In this document: in pieces, positions 18,095-26,745 of the stretch | Layout of the letters: the number at the start of each line of letters is the position of its first letter | How positions within the stretch are numbered: the stretch's first letter is position 1 | Assembly: GCA_001953215.1 (NCBI GenBank) | Contig: CP019169.1 | Coordinates: 1,240,001 to 1,304,000 of the forward strand | Direction of reading: 5' to 3' | Source: Betaproteobacteria bacterium GR16-43 | GTDB taxonomy: Bacteria; Pseudomonadota; Gammaproteobacteria; Burkholderiales; Usitatibacteraceae | DNA: 64,000 nt | The notes under the pieces: generated by a model | Seen by the model: only the letters and a program-made list of their open reading frames with translations | Told to the model about the DNA's origin: nothing | Databases searched by the model: none | Made by a program: the position numbers and the translations under genes

Positions 18095-19450
18095 ATGGGT
18101 GCGAATGACCTGATGACCGCGGCCGCCGGCTGCGGCTGCGTCGAGGAAGAACGCTGCGGCGGCACGCTGCCCGACAGCCCCGAGTGCGCGATCCACTACC
18201 ACTTCGGGATGCTGCTGGGCGTCGATGACTTTCGCGCCGAGCAGGGCTTCCACCTCGGGCACCAGCGCCGCCACGCACGCGCGTTGCACGGCTACGGCGT
18301 GGCCTATGGGTATCACGTCTCGTTCGATCCGGAGCACGCCGAGCTGAAGGTCGGGCCGGGCCTCGCGCACGACCGCCGCGGCCGCGACCTGTTCCTCGGC
18401 AAGGCGCTGTGCCTCGGGTTGCCGGCGTGGTGGGAGAAGCACGCGAAGGATCCGGCCTTCAAGGACCGCAATCCGGAGGACGTGCGCTTCGACGCCGACG
18501 TGCTGCTCTGCTACCGCACCTGCCTGTCGCGCGCGGTGCCCGCGATCGCCGATCCGTGCGCCGGGGACAGCGTCGACATCGCGTACTCGCGCATTTGCGA
18601 ATCGGTTCACCTCGCGCTCGTGCCGCGTTCCCCGAACGTGCCGCCGCCGGTGCCGACGCCGGGCCCGCCGCCCTATCACCTGCTGCGGCTGCTCACCGGG
18701 CTCGACGCACCGCTGAACGACGACGCGGGCAATCCGCTCCCCGACGATGCCTGGCTCGCGCAGCGGCGTGCGGAGATCGCGGCGCTGCCGGAGGCGAACC
18801 GGGCGGCCGCGCTGTCGGCGCTGTGGCAATCGGTGATCGCGCGCGCGGCCGCGAACACCGTGGACCCGACGCCCGATCCCGCGTGGTGGCCGCCCCGCGA
18901 TGCCGGCGACGCGAGCGAGGGCGACACCTCCGAATGCCTCGTCATCGCGCGCGCCACGGGCGTGCGCATCTTCAAGGGTCCCGAAGGCTGGCGTGCCTCG
19001 GTCGGCGCGATCGACATGGACCAGCGCATGACGCTGCTGCCCACGTACATCCTGCAGCAGCAGCTCCTGCGCGCGGGCGTGGCGGTCGCGCCGGGCGCCT
19101 CCGCGGGGCCGGTGGTCGTGGCCGGGAGCGCCGCGATCGCCGGGGCGAGCGTCGAGCTCGCGTTCGACAAACCGCTCGCGCCGATGAGCGTGAAAGCCAA
19201 CGCGTTTTCGGTGGCGGAGTTCGTGCCCGCCACGGGATGGAAGGCCTTCACGCCCGGCGTGCCCACCTACGCCGATGCGCAGCGCCGAGTGAAGATCCCG
19301 CTCGATCGCGTGCCCGCGGGGGTGCGCGTGCGCGTCACCGTGCACGGCACGGGCGCCACGCCGCTGCTTGGATCCGACTTCACGCCCGCCGGCGCCGCCA
19401 CGCGCGACGGCGACGGCGCCGAACTTTCCACCATGCTTCCCGGGAGCTGA
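18095..19450 (+). CDS. CIS-locus protein with HYHFG/LLGVDDF module
   Basis: A 451-aa protein. A Cys-rich start (Cys-Gly-Cys with two later Cys, residues 13-31) is followed at about 33-100 by a module reading HYHFGMLLGVDDFRAEQGF and LHGYGVAYGYHV, then a strand-rich KVGPGLAHDRRGRDLFL. The same module, as LHYFDGKFLRADAL and GGWGVVHGLGVEL, opens the next protein. The last 110 residues look like an Ig-like domain (ASVELAFDKPLAPMSVKANA to VRVTVHGTG). Proteins of this layout occur at the 3' end of CIS loci, but I know of no assigned function. A surface, fibre-like or cargo-adaptor role is a guess. It is 18 bases after the previous gene. Confidence 0.6.
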   Translation: MGANDLMTAAAGCGCVEEERCGGTLPDSPECAIHYHFGMLLGVDDFRAEQGFHLGHQRRHARALHGYGVAYGYHVSFDPEHAELKVGPGLAHDRRGRDLFLGKALCLGLPAWWEKHAKDPAFKDRNPEDVRFDADVLLCYRTCLSRAVPAIADPCAGDSVDIAYSRICESVHLALVPRSPNVPPPVPTPGPPPYHLLRLLTGLDAPLNDDAGNPLPDDAWLAQRRAEIAALPEANRAAALSALWQSVIARAAANTVDPTPDPAWWPPRDAGDASEGDTSECLVIARATGVRIFKGPEGWRASVGAIDMDQRMTLLPTYILQQQLLRAGVAVAPGASAGPVVVAGSAAIAGASVELAFDKPLAPMSVKANAFSVAEFVPATGWKAFTPGVPTYADAQRRVKIPLDRVPAGVRVRVTVHGTGATPLLGSDFTPAGAATRDGDGAELSTMLPGS

Positions 19451-19452
19451 CC

Positions 19453-22400
19453 ATGGGCGACAAACTGACGACGGGCACGATCGAACTGGCCGCCCGCGAT
19501 GGCGTGGCCGAGATCGATCCGGCTTCCGCGCTCACGCGGCTGCACTACTTCGACGGCAAGTTCCTGCGCGCCGACGCCCTCACGCTCGAGCAGGAGTACC
19601 ACCGCACGCTGGTGCGGCTCTCCAACCTGGGCGGCGGCTGGGGCGTGGTGCACGGGCTCGGCGTGGAACTCTCGGGCAATCGCCTCGCGCTCACGCCCGG
19701 GCTCGCGTTCACGCCGGCGGGCAGCACGGTGCTGCTCGCCTCCCCGATCGAAGTCGAGGTCGCGAAGCTCGTGGCCGCGGCGCGGCCCTCGCCGCCTCCC
19801 GGGCCCGCGCCGGGCATGGGCGGCTCCGGAGCCTTCGCCGAATGCGATCGCGAACCGCGCGCCGCGGACGGCGGCGGCGTGGACGGCGGCATCTACGAGA
19901 TCACGGTCGGGCCGTACGAGCGCATGTGCGGCAACGAGGACGTGTACGGCAAGCTCTGCGAGGACGCGTGCGTCACCGATTCGCAGCGCCCGTTCTGGCG
20001 CGAGGGCCTGGTGGTGCGCCTGCGGCCGATCACGCTCACGCTTCCGGCCAGCACGTCGGTCCCGTTCGGCGAGAAGCACAAGCGCAACCTCGTCGCGTCC
20101 GCCTATTTCGCCGCCGAGCCCTGGCTCACCGCGCCGCTGCTGAGCGCGCGCGGCCTCGCGTGCGGCGTGTGGTGCAGTCCCGCGGGACTCTACGTGCGCG
20201 ACGAAGTGCCGATCGGGCTGCTGGTGCGCGAAGGCGCCTCGAACTTCAGCGACGCGTGGAGCGCGCGGCGCGAGCGGATGGACACCCAGGCACGCGGCTA
20301 CTGGCAGGGCCGCATGATGATGCGCCCCTGGAACGTCTTCCTCGCGCAGATCCTGCAGTTCCAGTGCCAGCTCTCGGGCGCGTTCCGCCCGGGGGTCAGG
20401 CTGTTCGATCCGGACGACGACGAGTGCGCGCGCTTGCGCGACCTGCTGCAGGTCTCGGCGCGCGAGATCGAGTACGCCCGGGCGCGGTACGAGGAAGGCA
20501 ACCGCAAGATCCTGCGCGTGCTCGAAGGCGCGCGCGGGGCCGAGGTGCTCGAGAGCATCGGCGAGCCGTACCGGCGCATCGAACTCCTGTCGCGCAAGCT
20601 CGGCGACGCGCACCTCGAGATGCAGCCGTTCACGCCCAACCGCCTGCTGCTCGGCTCCGGGTTCGCGGAGCTGCCGAGCGCCGGCTACCTGCCGGTGGCC
20701 GTTTCGAAGGCGGAGGTGAACGACCAGCTGCAGCGCATGTTCGGCGAGGGCGTGGTGCTGCATTTCTGCGTCGCGCGGCCGGACTACATCCCGCATGCCG
20801 TCGAGGAAGCGCAGCACATGGAGCGCATCTCGCTTACGCGCGGGCTCGACGATCCGCAGCGCAAGGAGCACGTCGAGATCTTCGTGCCCGACGGCGAGAT
20901 CGTCGCGGCCGGGACCGCCGCCGGGGGCGCGCACTGGTTCACGGAGCTCGAGCCCGAATCCGTGGCGCTCTTCATCCGCTCGATGCGGCCGCGCGCCGTG
21001 GACAACGCGCCGCCCGTCGCTCCGGGCGACGGCGAGATGCTCTTCAACGAGGCGTCCGACGCCGGCGCCGAGGAGTTCTCCCTGTTCGGCGGCCTCACGC
21101 GCGGGCCGATGGGCGGGCTCGCGCACACCACGCGCCTGGCCTCGGGCGGCGCTTCGATCACGATCGCGTGCGCGCCCGACGACCGGCTGCGCCAGCCCTC
21201 GGTGGCCGAGCGGCTGCGCGAGGCGATGCGAAACGATCTCTTCGCGAACTTGCGCGGCGACGCGATCGAGGCCGGAGGCGACGAGGAGAAGGCACCCTCC
21301 GGCGGCACCGCGGGCCTCTACATCCGCCTGGAAATCGCCGAGGATCCGTTCGCGAAGCGCGAGGGCGACGAGGTCGCCGTGAACGTGGAGCTGCGCGTCG
21401 TGATCCCGACGGCGCTGCGGCCGGGCGCCCCGGAAACGCTGCGCGGCACGGTGTTCGAGGGCGGTGGCAAGGTCGCGATCGAATCGCTGTTCGCCGTGGG
21501 CGGTGGCGTCCTCGGCGCGAAAGCCACGGCGCGCATCAACCTGCGCGCGGTCTCCTACTCCAGCGGCGGTGCGGGCCCCGTCCTGGCGCCGATCGGGTTC
21601 GCCTTCGGCATCGACGTGCCGCTCCTGCTGCGCCAGCAAGGCAACGCGCGCACCGGCTGGCTCTCGATCCAGCCCGAGCCGGCGCCCCACGCCCGCGTCG
21701 CCCCGAGCTGGGCGGCGCAATGGGGCGGAACGCCCCGAGACGCCGTGTTCGGAATCCAGCGCGACGTGGACCCGGGCCCGATGCAACCGTACGTGGGTTC
21801 GAAGATCCGGACGGCGTTGAACCTCCGCGACGGGATGGAGAAGGCGCTGGCCGGGCTCACGGACTCCGGGAGCGTCGAGATTCCTTCCGCGCCGTCGGTG
21901 GCGCCCTATGCGCGCTTCCACGAAGCCGCGGCCCCGATCGCGCCGGAGAGCCCGGTGCGCGTGACCGCGTTGAACACCATCGCGCTGCTGGCGCGGGCCA
22001 CGCTCGACGACGCCTTCGCGGCGCGCGCGCGGCGCTATCTCTTTCCCGACGCCGCGGTGCGAAGCGAGGACGGCATTCGCGTGCGTGCCACGCGCGACTG
22101 GGTCATGTTCCGCCGGCAACGCAAGGCGAAATGCGAGCCTTGCGGCGCCGAGGCGCCCGTGGTCAATCGCGCGGTGCAGGCGTGGCACCTGCGGATCCGC
22201 AACCTCGATGGAGCGAAGCTCATCGCGGCGGCCATCGACGCCAACGACGCGCAGCGCCTGCACGACCAGGTCATCCGGCAGGAGGCGACGCTCGATCGCG
22301 TCGACGTGATGCACTACGTCGATGCCGCGACCACGCCGGTGGAGTCCCAGTCGACGCTGGTCGGTGATTGGCGGCGCGTCTCACCCGGGCACCAGCTGGT

Positions 22401-23151
22401 GTTCGCGCGCACCTGGGACCGTTCCCCGGTCGCGGGCCAGGATCTCGCCCGTGCCGGCCGCCTGCGCGACCTCCTGCGCGGCCTCATCGACGCGGCGCCG
22501 GCCGGAGACGTGCGCTCGGTCCCCGGGGTGCCGGCGCCGCTCGAGGACGCGGCCTTCGACGGCGGCATCCTCTTCGCGACGTTCGAGCCGGTGCGCGAGG
22601 TCGAAACCCTCCTGCATCGCGTTGCCTTCATGGCGCAGAAGGAGAACGTGGCCGTCCAGCGCTTCGTCGCCGGCAAGCTGTACAACGAGCTGATGCAGTT
22701 CGTGGACAAGTACGCCACCTCGGAGTATGTCGCGTTCGAACGGGCGGGCAACAAGGACGTGGAAGGTGAGCTTCCGCGCTTGCGTTCGACGTTCCAAAGC
22801 CTGCGGCGCCAACCCCAGGCTACGTTTGGCTACGTCGTGCACGACTCGCCGGACCGGGCACTGTCCGAGCCCGAACACGAGGCGATCTGCAACGAGATCG
22901 GTCTGGCGCCGCACCCGCCGATGCAGGAGCTCGGCCTCGCGCAATTCGGCAACGGCGCGTTCGCGCTCACCATCGTGTTCGTGAGTGGCGACGCCGTTCC
23001 GATGCCGGAGGACATTCGGCGCGTCACGCCCTTCCGGTTCGGCGATCCGGGCGACATCGAACCCGCGCCCGGGCCGGTCGTGCAGCCGCGCGTGATCCGG
23101 CGCGAACCGGATCGCACGCCCCCGCGCCGGCGGACGACGAAGAAGGGCTGA
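19453..23151 (+). CDS. Very large CIS-locus protein with the same N-terminal module
   Basis: A 1232-aa protein of unassigned function. Residues about 25-95 repeat the module of the preceding gene (LHYFDGKFLRADALTLEQEY, WGVVHGLGVEL, LTPGLAFTPAG). A Cys-bearing segment follows (about 155-180). Residues about 330-380 are helical (LQVSAREIEYARARYEEGNR). The middle has PHAVEEAQHMERISLTRG near 446, and the rest is alternating beta and helical domains. It has no signal peptide or transmembrane segment and ends in a basic tail (RRRTTKKG). Starting 2 bases after its shorter paralogue and 9 bases before the cargo candidate, it may be a fibre, collar or loading protein (inference). Confidence 0.6.
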   Translation: MGDKLTTGTIELAARDGVAEIDPASALTRLHYFDGKFLRADALTLEQEYHRTLVRLSNLGGGWGVVHGLGVELSGNRLALTPGLAFTPAGSTVLLASPIEVEVAKLVAAARPSPPPGPAPGMGGSGAFAECDREPRAADGGGVDGGIYEITVGPYERMCGNEDVYGKLCEDACVTDSQRPFWREGLVVRLRPITLTLPASTSVPFGEKHKRNLVASAYFAAEPWLTAPLLSARGLACGVWCSPAGLYVRDEVPIGLLVREGASNFSDAWSARRERMDTQARGYWQGRMMMRPWNVFLAQILQFQCQLSGAFRPGVRLFDPDDDECARLRDLLQVSAREIEYARARYEEGNRKILRVLEGARGAEVLESIGEPYRRIELLSRKLGDAHLEMQPFTPNRLLLGSGFAELPSAGYLPVAVSKAEVNDQLQRMFGEGVVLHFCVARPDYIPHAVEEAQHMERISLTRGLDDPQRKEHVEIFVPDGEIVAAGTAAGGAHWFTELEPESVALFIRSMRPRAVDNAPPVAPGDGEMLFNEASDAGAEEFSLFGGLTRGPMGGLAHTTRLASGGASITIACAPDDRLRQPSVAERLREAMRNDLFANLRGDAIEAGGDEEKAPSGGTAGLYIRLEIAEDPFAKREGDEVAVNVELRVVIPTALRPGAPETLRGTVFEGGGKVAIESLFAVGGGVLGAKATARINLRAVSYSSGGAGPVLAPIGFAFGIDVPLLLRQQGNARTGWLSIQPEPAPHARVAPSWAAQWGGTPRDAVFGIQRDVDPGPMQPYVGSKIRTALNLRDGMEKALAGLTDSGSVEIPSAPSVAPYARFHEAAAPIAPESPVRVTALNTIALLARATLDDAFAARARRYLFPDAAVRSEDGIRVRATRDWVMFRRQRKAKCEPCGAEAPVVNRAVQAWHLRIRNLDGAKLIAAAIDANDAQRLHDQVIRQEATLDRVDVMHYVDAATTPVESQSTLVGDWRRVSPGHQLVFARTWDRSPVAGQDLARAGRLRDLLRGLIDAAPAGDVRSVPGVPAPLEDAAFDGGILFATFEPVREVETLLHRVAFMAQKENVAVQRFVAGKLYNELMQFVDKYATSEYVAFERAGNKDVEGELPRLRSTFQSLRRQPQATFGYVVHDSPDRALSEPEHEAICNEIGLAPHPPMQELGLAQFGNGAFALTIVFVSGDAVPMPEDIRRVTPFRFGDPGDIEPAPGPVVQPRVIRREPDRTPPRRRTTKKG

Positions 23152-23160
23152 GGGACGCCC

Positions 23161-26100
23161 GTGCCCGGACCCCAGCCCGCCGCGGAGAAGAAACCCGCGG
23201 TCGCGGACAAGAAGCCCACGGCTGCGCCGAAGCCGGCGCAGCCGCCCGCTTCGGAGGGCACGAAGCGCCTGGACCGCATGGCCGTGCGCGCCAAGCTCGC
23301 GGTGAGCGAGCCGGGCGATGCCGCGGAGAAGGAGGCGGACCACGCGGCCGCGCGCGTGATGCGCATGGCGGCGCCTTCGGCAGGGAAGGCGGGGGCGGGC
23401 GCGGAGAAGGCGGGAGTGGCGAAGCCGCAGGCTTCGGCTCCGAAGGAAGAGCCGGTGAAGGTCTCGCGCCAGGCGCTCGACGCCGGCGCGCCCTCGGCGA
23501 GCCAGCCGTCGGTGCCGAACGAGTTCGCCCGCGACCTCGGGCCGGGGGCACCGCTCGAGCCGCAGGCGCGCGAGTTCTTCGAGCGCCGCTTCGCGCGCGA
23601 TCTGGGGGCCGTGCGCATCCACGTAGGCGCCAGGGCCGACGAAGCCGCGCGCCAGATCAACGCACGCGCTTTCACCCACGGCCGCGACATCGCGTTCGCC
23701 GCGGGCCAGTACCAGCCGCACAGCGAGGACGGCCGCGCGTTGCTCGCGCACGAGATCGTGCATGTGCTCCAACAGGAGGATGGAGTGGCGCGCAGGGTGA
23801 TGCGCCTCGGCCCGGGCGGCGCGCCGACCGGCGCGGGCGGTGGAGGCCCCGCCGCGCCGCAATATGTCGTGGCCACGCCACTGCAGGTCCCGCCGATCAA
23901 GGCGCGCCATTCGTCCACGTACGAGTTGCTTGCGAGCGCCAAGCCCTCCGCGCTCAAGCGCGCCAAGGCCTACGACTCGAGCTCGCGCGGCACGGCGCAG
24001 GTCGCGAACTGGGTCGGCGGCGTGAAGCCGATCCTCGCGAACATCCCCCAGGCCCGGCGTCCTCCCCCGGGCGGCAAGTGGAAGCTTCCGCTCTCGAAGC
24101 TCGGGGGCAAGAAGTCCGTCGAGGCCGACGACGACGCGACCTTCCTGGACAAGATCAAGCGTCCCGACTGGGACGCCAACGGCGACGAGAAGACTTTCCA
24201 GGTCGACCACATGATCGAGTACCAGCTCGGAGGCCCGGACGAGATCCGCAACCTCGAGCTGCTCGACCAGGCGCACAACGGCAGCGTCGGCTCGTCGTTC
24301 AACTCGGAGATCCGCAAGGCGGTCGCGACCGACCTGGCCACGCCGCACGTCCCGGATGCGGTCGCCGGGCTCAAGGTTCCGAAGTCGCCCACGTTCGAAT
24401 GGGTCCGGGACAACTACGAGATCGTCTTCACCTCCGTGGTCACGCGCGGCCGGAACACGAAGCGCGGCGAGCAGGACTCGATGTTCTGGAGCAAGGAGGC
24501 GATCAACGCCGTGGAGCACGTGACCAGCCTGCTCCCCGACCCCGGCGGGCCCAAGGCCGGAACCGCGCAGAAGGTCGCGCTGCAATCGTCCACGGGCGAT
24601 ACGGTGATCACGCGTTTCACCGTCTCGGGCACGGCGCTGGTCGTCTCGCCGGGCCTGAGTGGGGGCATCGCGGGCTTCACGATCTCTTCGGTCAAGCTGA
24701 CGTGCGCGGGTGGCGCGGCCGGGCTCGCGGACAAGAAGATTCCCGAGGGCACGGCGGTGGGCAACCTGACGGGCACGCTCGACCTCGGACCGAAGATCGC
24801 GTTCCCCGAGAACGGCAAGGTGTGCACGCTGGAGCTGACGAAGGCGGACGAGGACTACGCCGTGCGGCTGGCGTCCTCTCCCGCCACCGGTGCCGCGGCC
24901 ACTTCGGGCTCGGGGTCGAAGCTCGCGGCCAACAGCATCCCGGCGACGTTCAAGCCGCTGAGCCCGATGGAGCTCACGGACGTCGAGTTCGGCACGGGCG
25001 TGAGGGCGCACGCCTGGATCTCGCCCAGCCATCCGGCGCTCGCCGGCCTGCGCCTGCCGGGCGAGGTGCGCAACGGGCGGGCCGGGCTCTTCTACACCGT
25101 CGACGCGACCACGCTCGCGAAGCGCTTGCCGGTTCCCGGCCTCACGGTCGACGGCGCCAGCATCACGCTGGGCTACGACGGCACCGATTTCAGCGTGGCG
25201 GGCAGCGCCGTGTTCACGATCCGCAACTTCGGCGAGGGCTCGCTCGACGCGATGATCGACACGGCCGGCCACTTCTCGCTGGAGGGCGCGTTCCGGCCCG
25301 ACAAGCGGCTCTTCGACCAGGCGCAGATGCGCATGTGGTATCGCTCGGAGACCGGCTTCGGCGCCTCGGGCACGCTCGGCATCACCAACCCGAACAAGAT
25401 CCGCGGCATTCGCAGCGCCTCGGTCACCGCGACCTACGACCACGGCGTCTTCTCCGCGACCGGCACGGTGATGCCCAGCATCCCCGGCGTGCAAAGCGCG
25501 GGGCTCGGCATCCGCTACGGCAAGGACGAGAGCGGCGCCGACTCGCTGCTCATCACCGGCGATCTCGCGCTGGCGCCCGGCATCCCCGGCCTCAGCGGCG
25601 GGACCGTGCACGTGAGCCTGCAGCAGCGCGACGAGGCGTGGAAAGTCTCGGCGGTGGGCGACCTGCAGCCCAACCTGCCGGGCCTGAACCCCAACATCCA
25701 CGTGACGTACGACGAGGGCCTCTTCACCGGCGAGCTCACCTCGAGCTTCGCGCGCGGCATCTTCTCGGGCGACGTGAAGGTCGGCCTCACCAACCGTGCC
25801 GTCACGCCGGAAGGCGAGCTCTCGGCGAGCGAGCCGGGCCGCGACCTGCGCCTCTACGGCGCGGGCACCTTGAACGCGCGCCTCACCGAACACATCGCGG
25901 GTGGCGTCGGCATCAAGGTGCGCCCGCGCGGCGACCTGCTGATCAGCGGACGCATCGGGATTCCCGGCGCGGTCACGTTGTTCGACCAGTACCCGCCGCC
26001 CGATCGCGCCACGCGCGATCTCTTCAAGATGCCGACCGTCTCGGTCCCGCTGTTCGGATTCTCGGCCGGCAAGACGGTGATCGGGATCGCGCTCACGATC

Positions 26101-26721
26101 GACGGCAAGATCACCGGGCACGCCTTCGTGGGTCCCGGCCGGCTCACCGCGGCCGAGATCAACGTGATCGACTTCAACCCGGCGCAGCCCGACAGCCTGC
26201 ACATCACCGGGCGCGCGCAGTTCGACCTGCCGGCGGAGGCCGGCGTCGATGCGGCGATCACCGCGGCCGTCGCGGGCGGCATCGGCGTGGTCATCATCAA
26301 GGGCGGGCTGCAGGTCACGGCCGGGGTCGCGGTGCAGGCCCATGTCACGCCCGGCGTCGCGATCGACTACCGGCCGGCCACCGGCATGCACGTGCACGCC
26401 GATCTCGCCGCGTCGCTGTCGCCGAAGCTGCGGTTCGGGGTGAACGGGGTCGTGGAGGTGCTGGCCAACGCCTTCGTGGCCGACTTCACTTTGTGGAGCA
26501 AGACGTGGAACCTCGCGCAGCGCGAGGTCGGCGCGAACCTCTCGCTGGGCCTCAACGTCCCGGTGGACTACTACAGCGACGGGCGCGGCGTGGTGTTCGA
26601 CCCCAATCGCGTGACGTTCACGGTGCCCGAGTTGAACGCCGAAACCCTCAAGCACCTCTTCGACGAGCCCGCCGGCGAGACCCGCAGGAACGACGCGCCC
26701 GCGCAGCCGCCTTCACCCTAG
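23161..26721 (+). CDS. DUF4157 protein with HNH-like motif: candidate CIS cargo/toxin
   Basis: A 1186-aa protein starting at GTG with a GAGGG site 6-10 bases upstream. Residues 1-45 and 75-110 are Lys/Pro/Ala-rich and likely disordered. Residues about 133-205 are a DUF4157 domain ending in the metallopeptidase-like HEIVH (197-201). Around 345-380 is an HNH-like pattern: FQVDHMIEYQLGG (D349-H350) with Asn364, LELLDQAHN and Asn373. From about 560 to the end the protein is repeated beta strands (e.g. FSATGTVMPSIPGVQ, FTGELTSSFARGIFSGD) with one hydrophobic glycine/alanine stretch near 1030-1060. DUF4157 proteins are often encoded beside CIS loci and are suspected cargo. Nuclease activity is predicted from one motif only. 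Last gene of the operon. Confidence 0.75.
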   Translation: MPGPQPAAEKKPAVADKKPTAAPKPAQPPASEGTKRLDRMAVRAKLAVSEPGDAAEKEADHAAARVMRMAAPSAGKAGAGAEKAGVAKPQASAPKEEPVKVSRQALDAGAPSASQPSVPNEFARDLGPGAPLEPQAREFFERRFARDLGAVRIHVGARADEAARQINARAFTHGRDIAFAAGQYQPHSEDGRALLAHEIVHVLQQEDGVARRVMRLGPGGAPTGAGGGGPAAPQYVVATPLQVPPIKARHSSTYELLASAKPSALKRAKAYDSSSRGTAQVANWVGGVKPILANIPQARRPPPGGKWKLPLSKLGGKKSVEADDDATFLDKIKRPDWDANGDEKTFQVDHMIEYQLGGPDEIRNLELLDQAHNGSVGSSFNSEIRKAVATDLATPHVPDAVAGLKVPKSPTFEWVRDNYEIVFTSVVTRGRNTKRGEQDSMFWSKEAINAVEHVTSLLPDPGGPKAGTAQKVALQSSTGDTVITRFTVSGTALVVSPGLSGGIAGFTISSVKLTCAGGAAGLADKKIPEGTAVGNLTGTLDLGPKIAFPENGKVCTLELTKADEDYAVRLASSPATGAAATSGSGSKLAANSIPATFKPLSPMELTDVEFGTGVRAHAWISPSHPALAGLRLPGEVRNGRAGLFYTVDATTLAKRLPVPGLTVDGASITLGYDGTDFSVAGSAVFTIRNFGEGSLDAMIDTAGHFSLEGAFRPDKRLFDQAQMRMWYRSETGFGASGTLGITNPNKIRGIRSASVTATYDHGVFSATGTVMPSIPGVQSAGLGIRYGKDESGADSLLITGDLALAPGIPGLSGGTVHVSLQQRDEAWKVSAVGDLQPNLPGLNPNIHVTYDEGLFTGELTSSFARGIFSGDVKVGLTNRAVTPEGELSASEPGRDLRLYGAGTLNARLTEHIAGGVGIKVRPRGDLLISGRIGIPGAVTLFDQYPPPDRATRDLFKMPTVSVPLFGFSAGKTVIGIALTIDGKITGHAFVGPGRLTAAEINVIDFNPAQPDSLHITGRAQFDLPAEAGVDAAITAAVAGGIGVVIIKGGLQVTAGVAVQAHVTPGVAIDYRPATGMHVHADLAASLSPKLRFGVNGVVEVLANAFVADFTLWSKTWNLAQREVGANLSLGLNVPVDYYSDGRGVVFDPNRVTFTVPELNAETLKHLFDEPAGETRRNDAPAQPPSP

Positions 26722-26745
26722 CCGGGAACGCGCGGTCCGCACCGG

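Noticed and set aside
16256-22314. Two minus-strand frames of about 1000 codons (16256-19345 and 19267-22314)
   Set aside because: Antisense to well-supported CIS genes and with the same low-information Arg/Ala/His pattern.
22381-26655. 1424-codon minus-strand frame opposite the CIS cargo and large protein genes
   Set aside because: Composition is a His/Val/Arg/Ala-rich antisense artefact of high GC; no domain is recognisable and the plus strand has clear domains and ribosome sites.
1-26721. Complete prophage
   Set aside because: No terminase, portal, capsid, lysis, integrase or attachment sites, and a CIS AAA+ ATPase and DUF4157 gene are present.
1-26721. Type VI secretion system
   Set aside because: No TssJ/L/M membrane complex, TssK or ClpV; the tube, wedge and ATPase are of the phage-tail-like CIS kind.
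26722-26745. Intrinsic terminator for the CIS operon
   Set aside because: The 24-base convergent gap has no stable stem with a T tract; termination may be Rho-dependent or lie within the facing gene.
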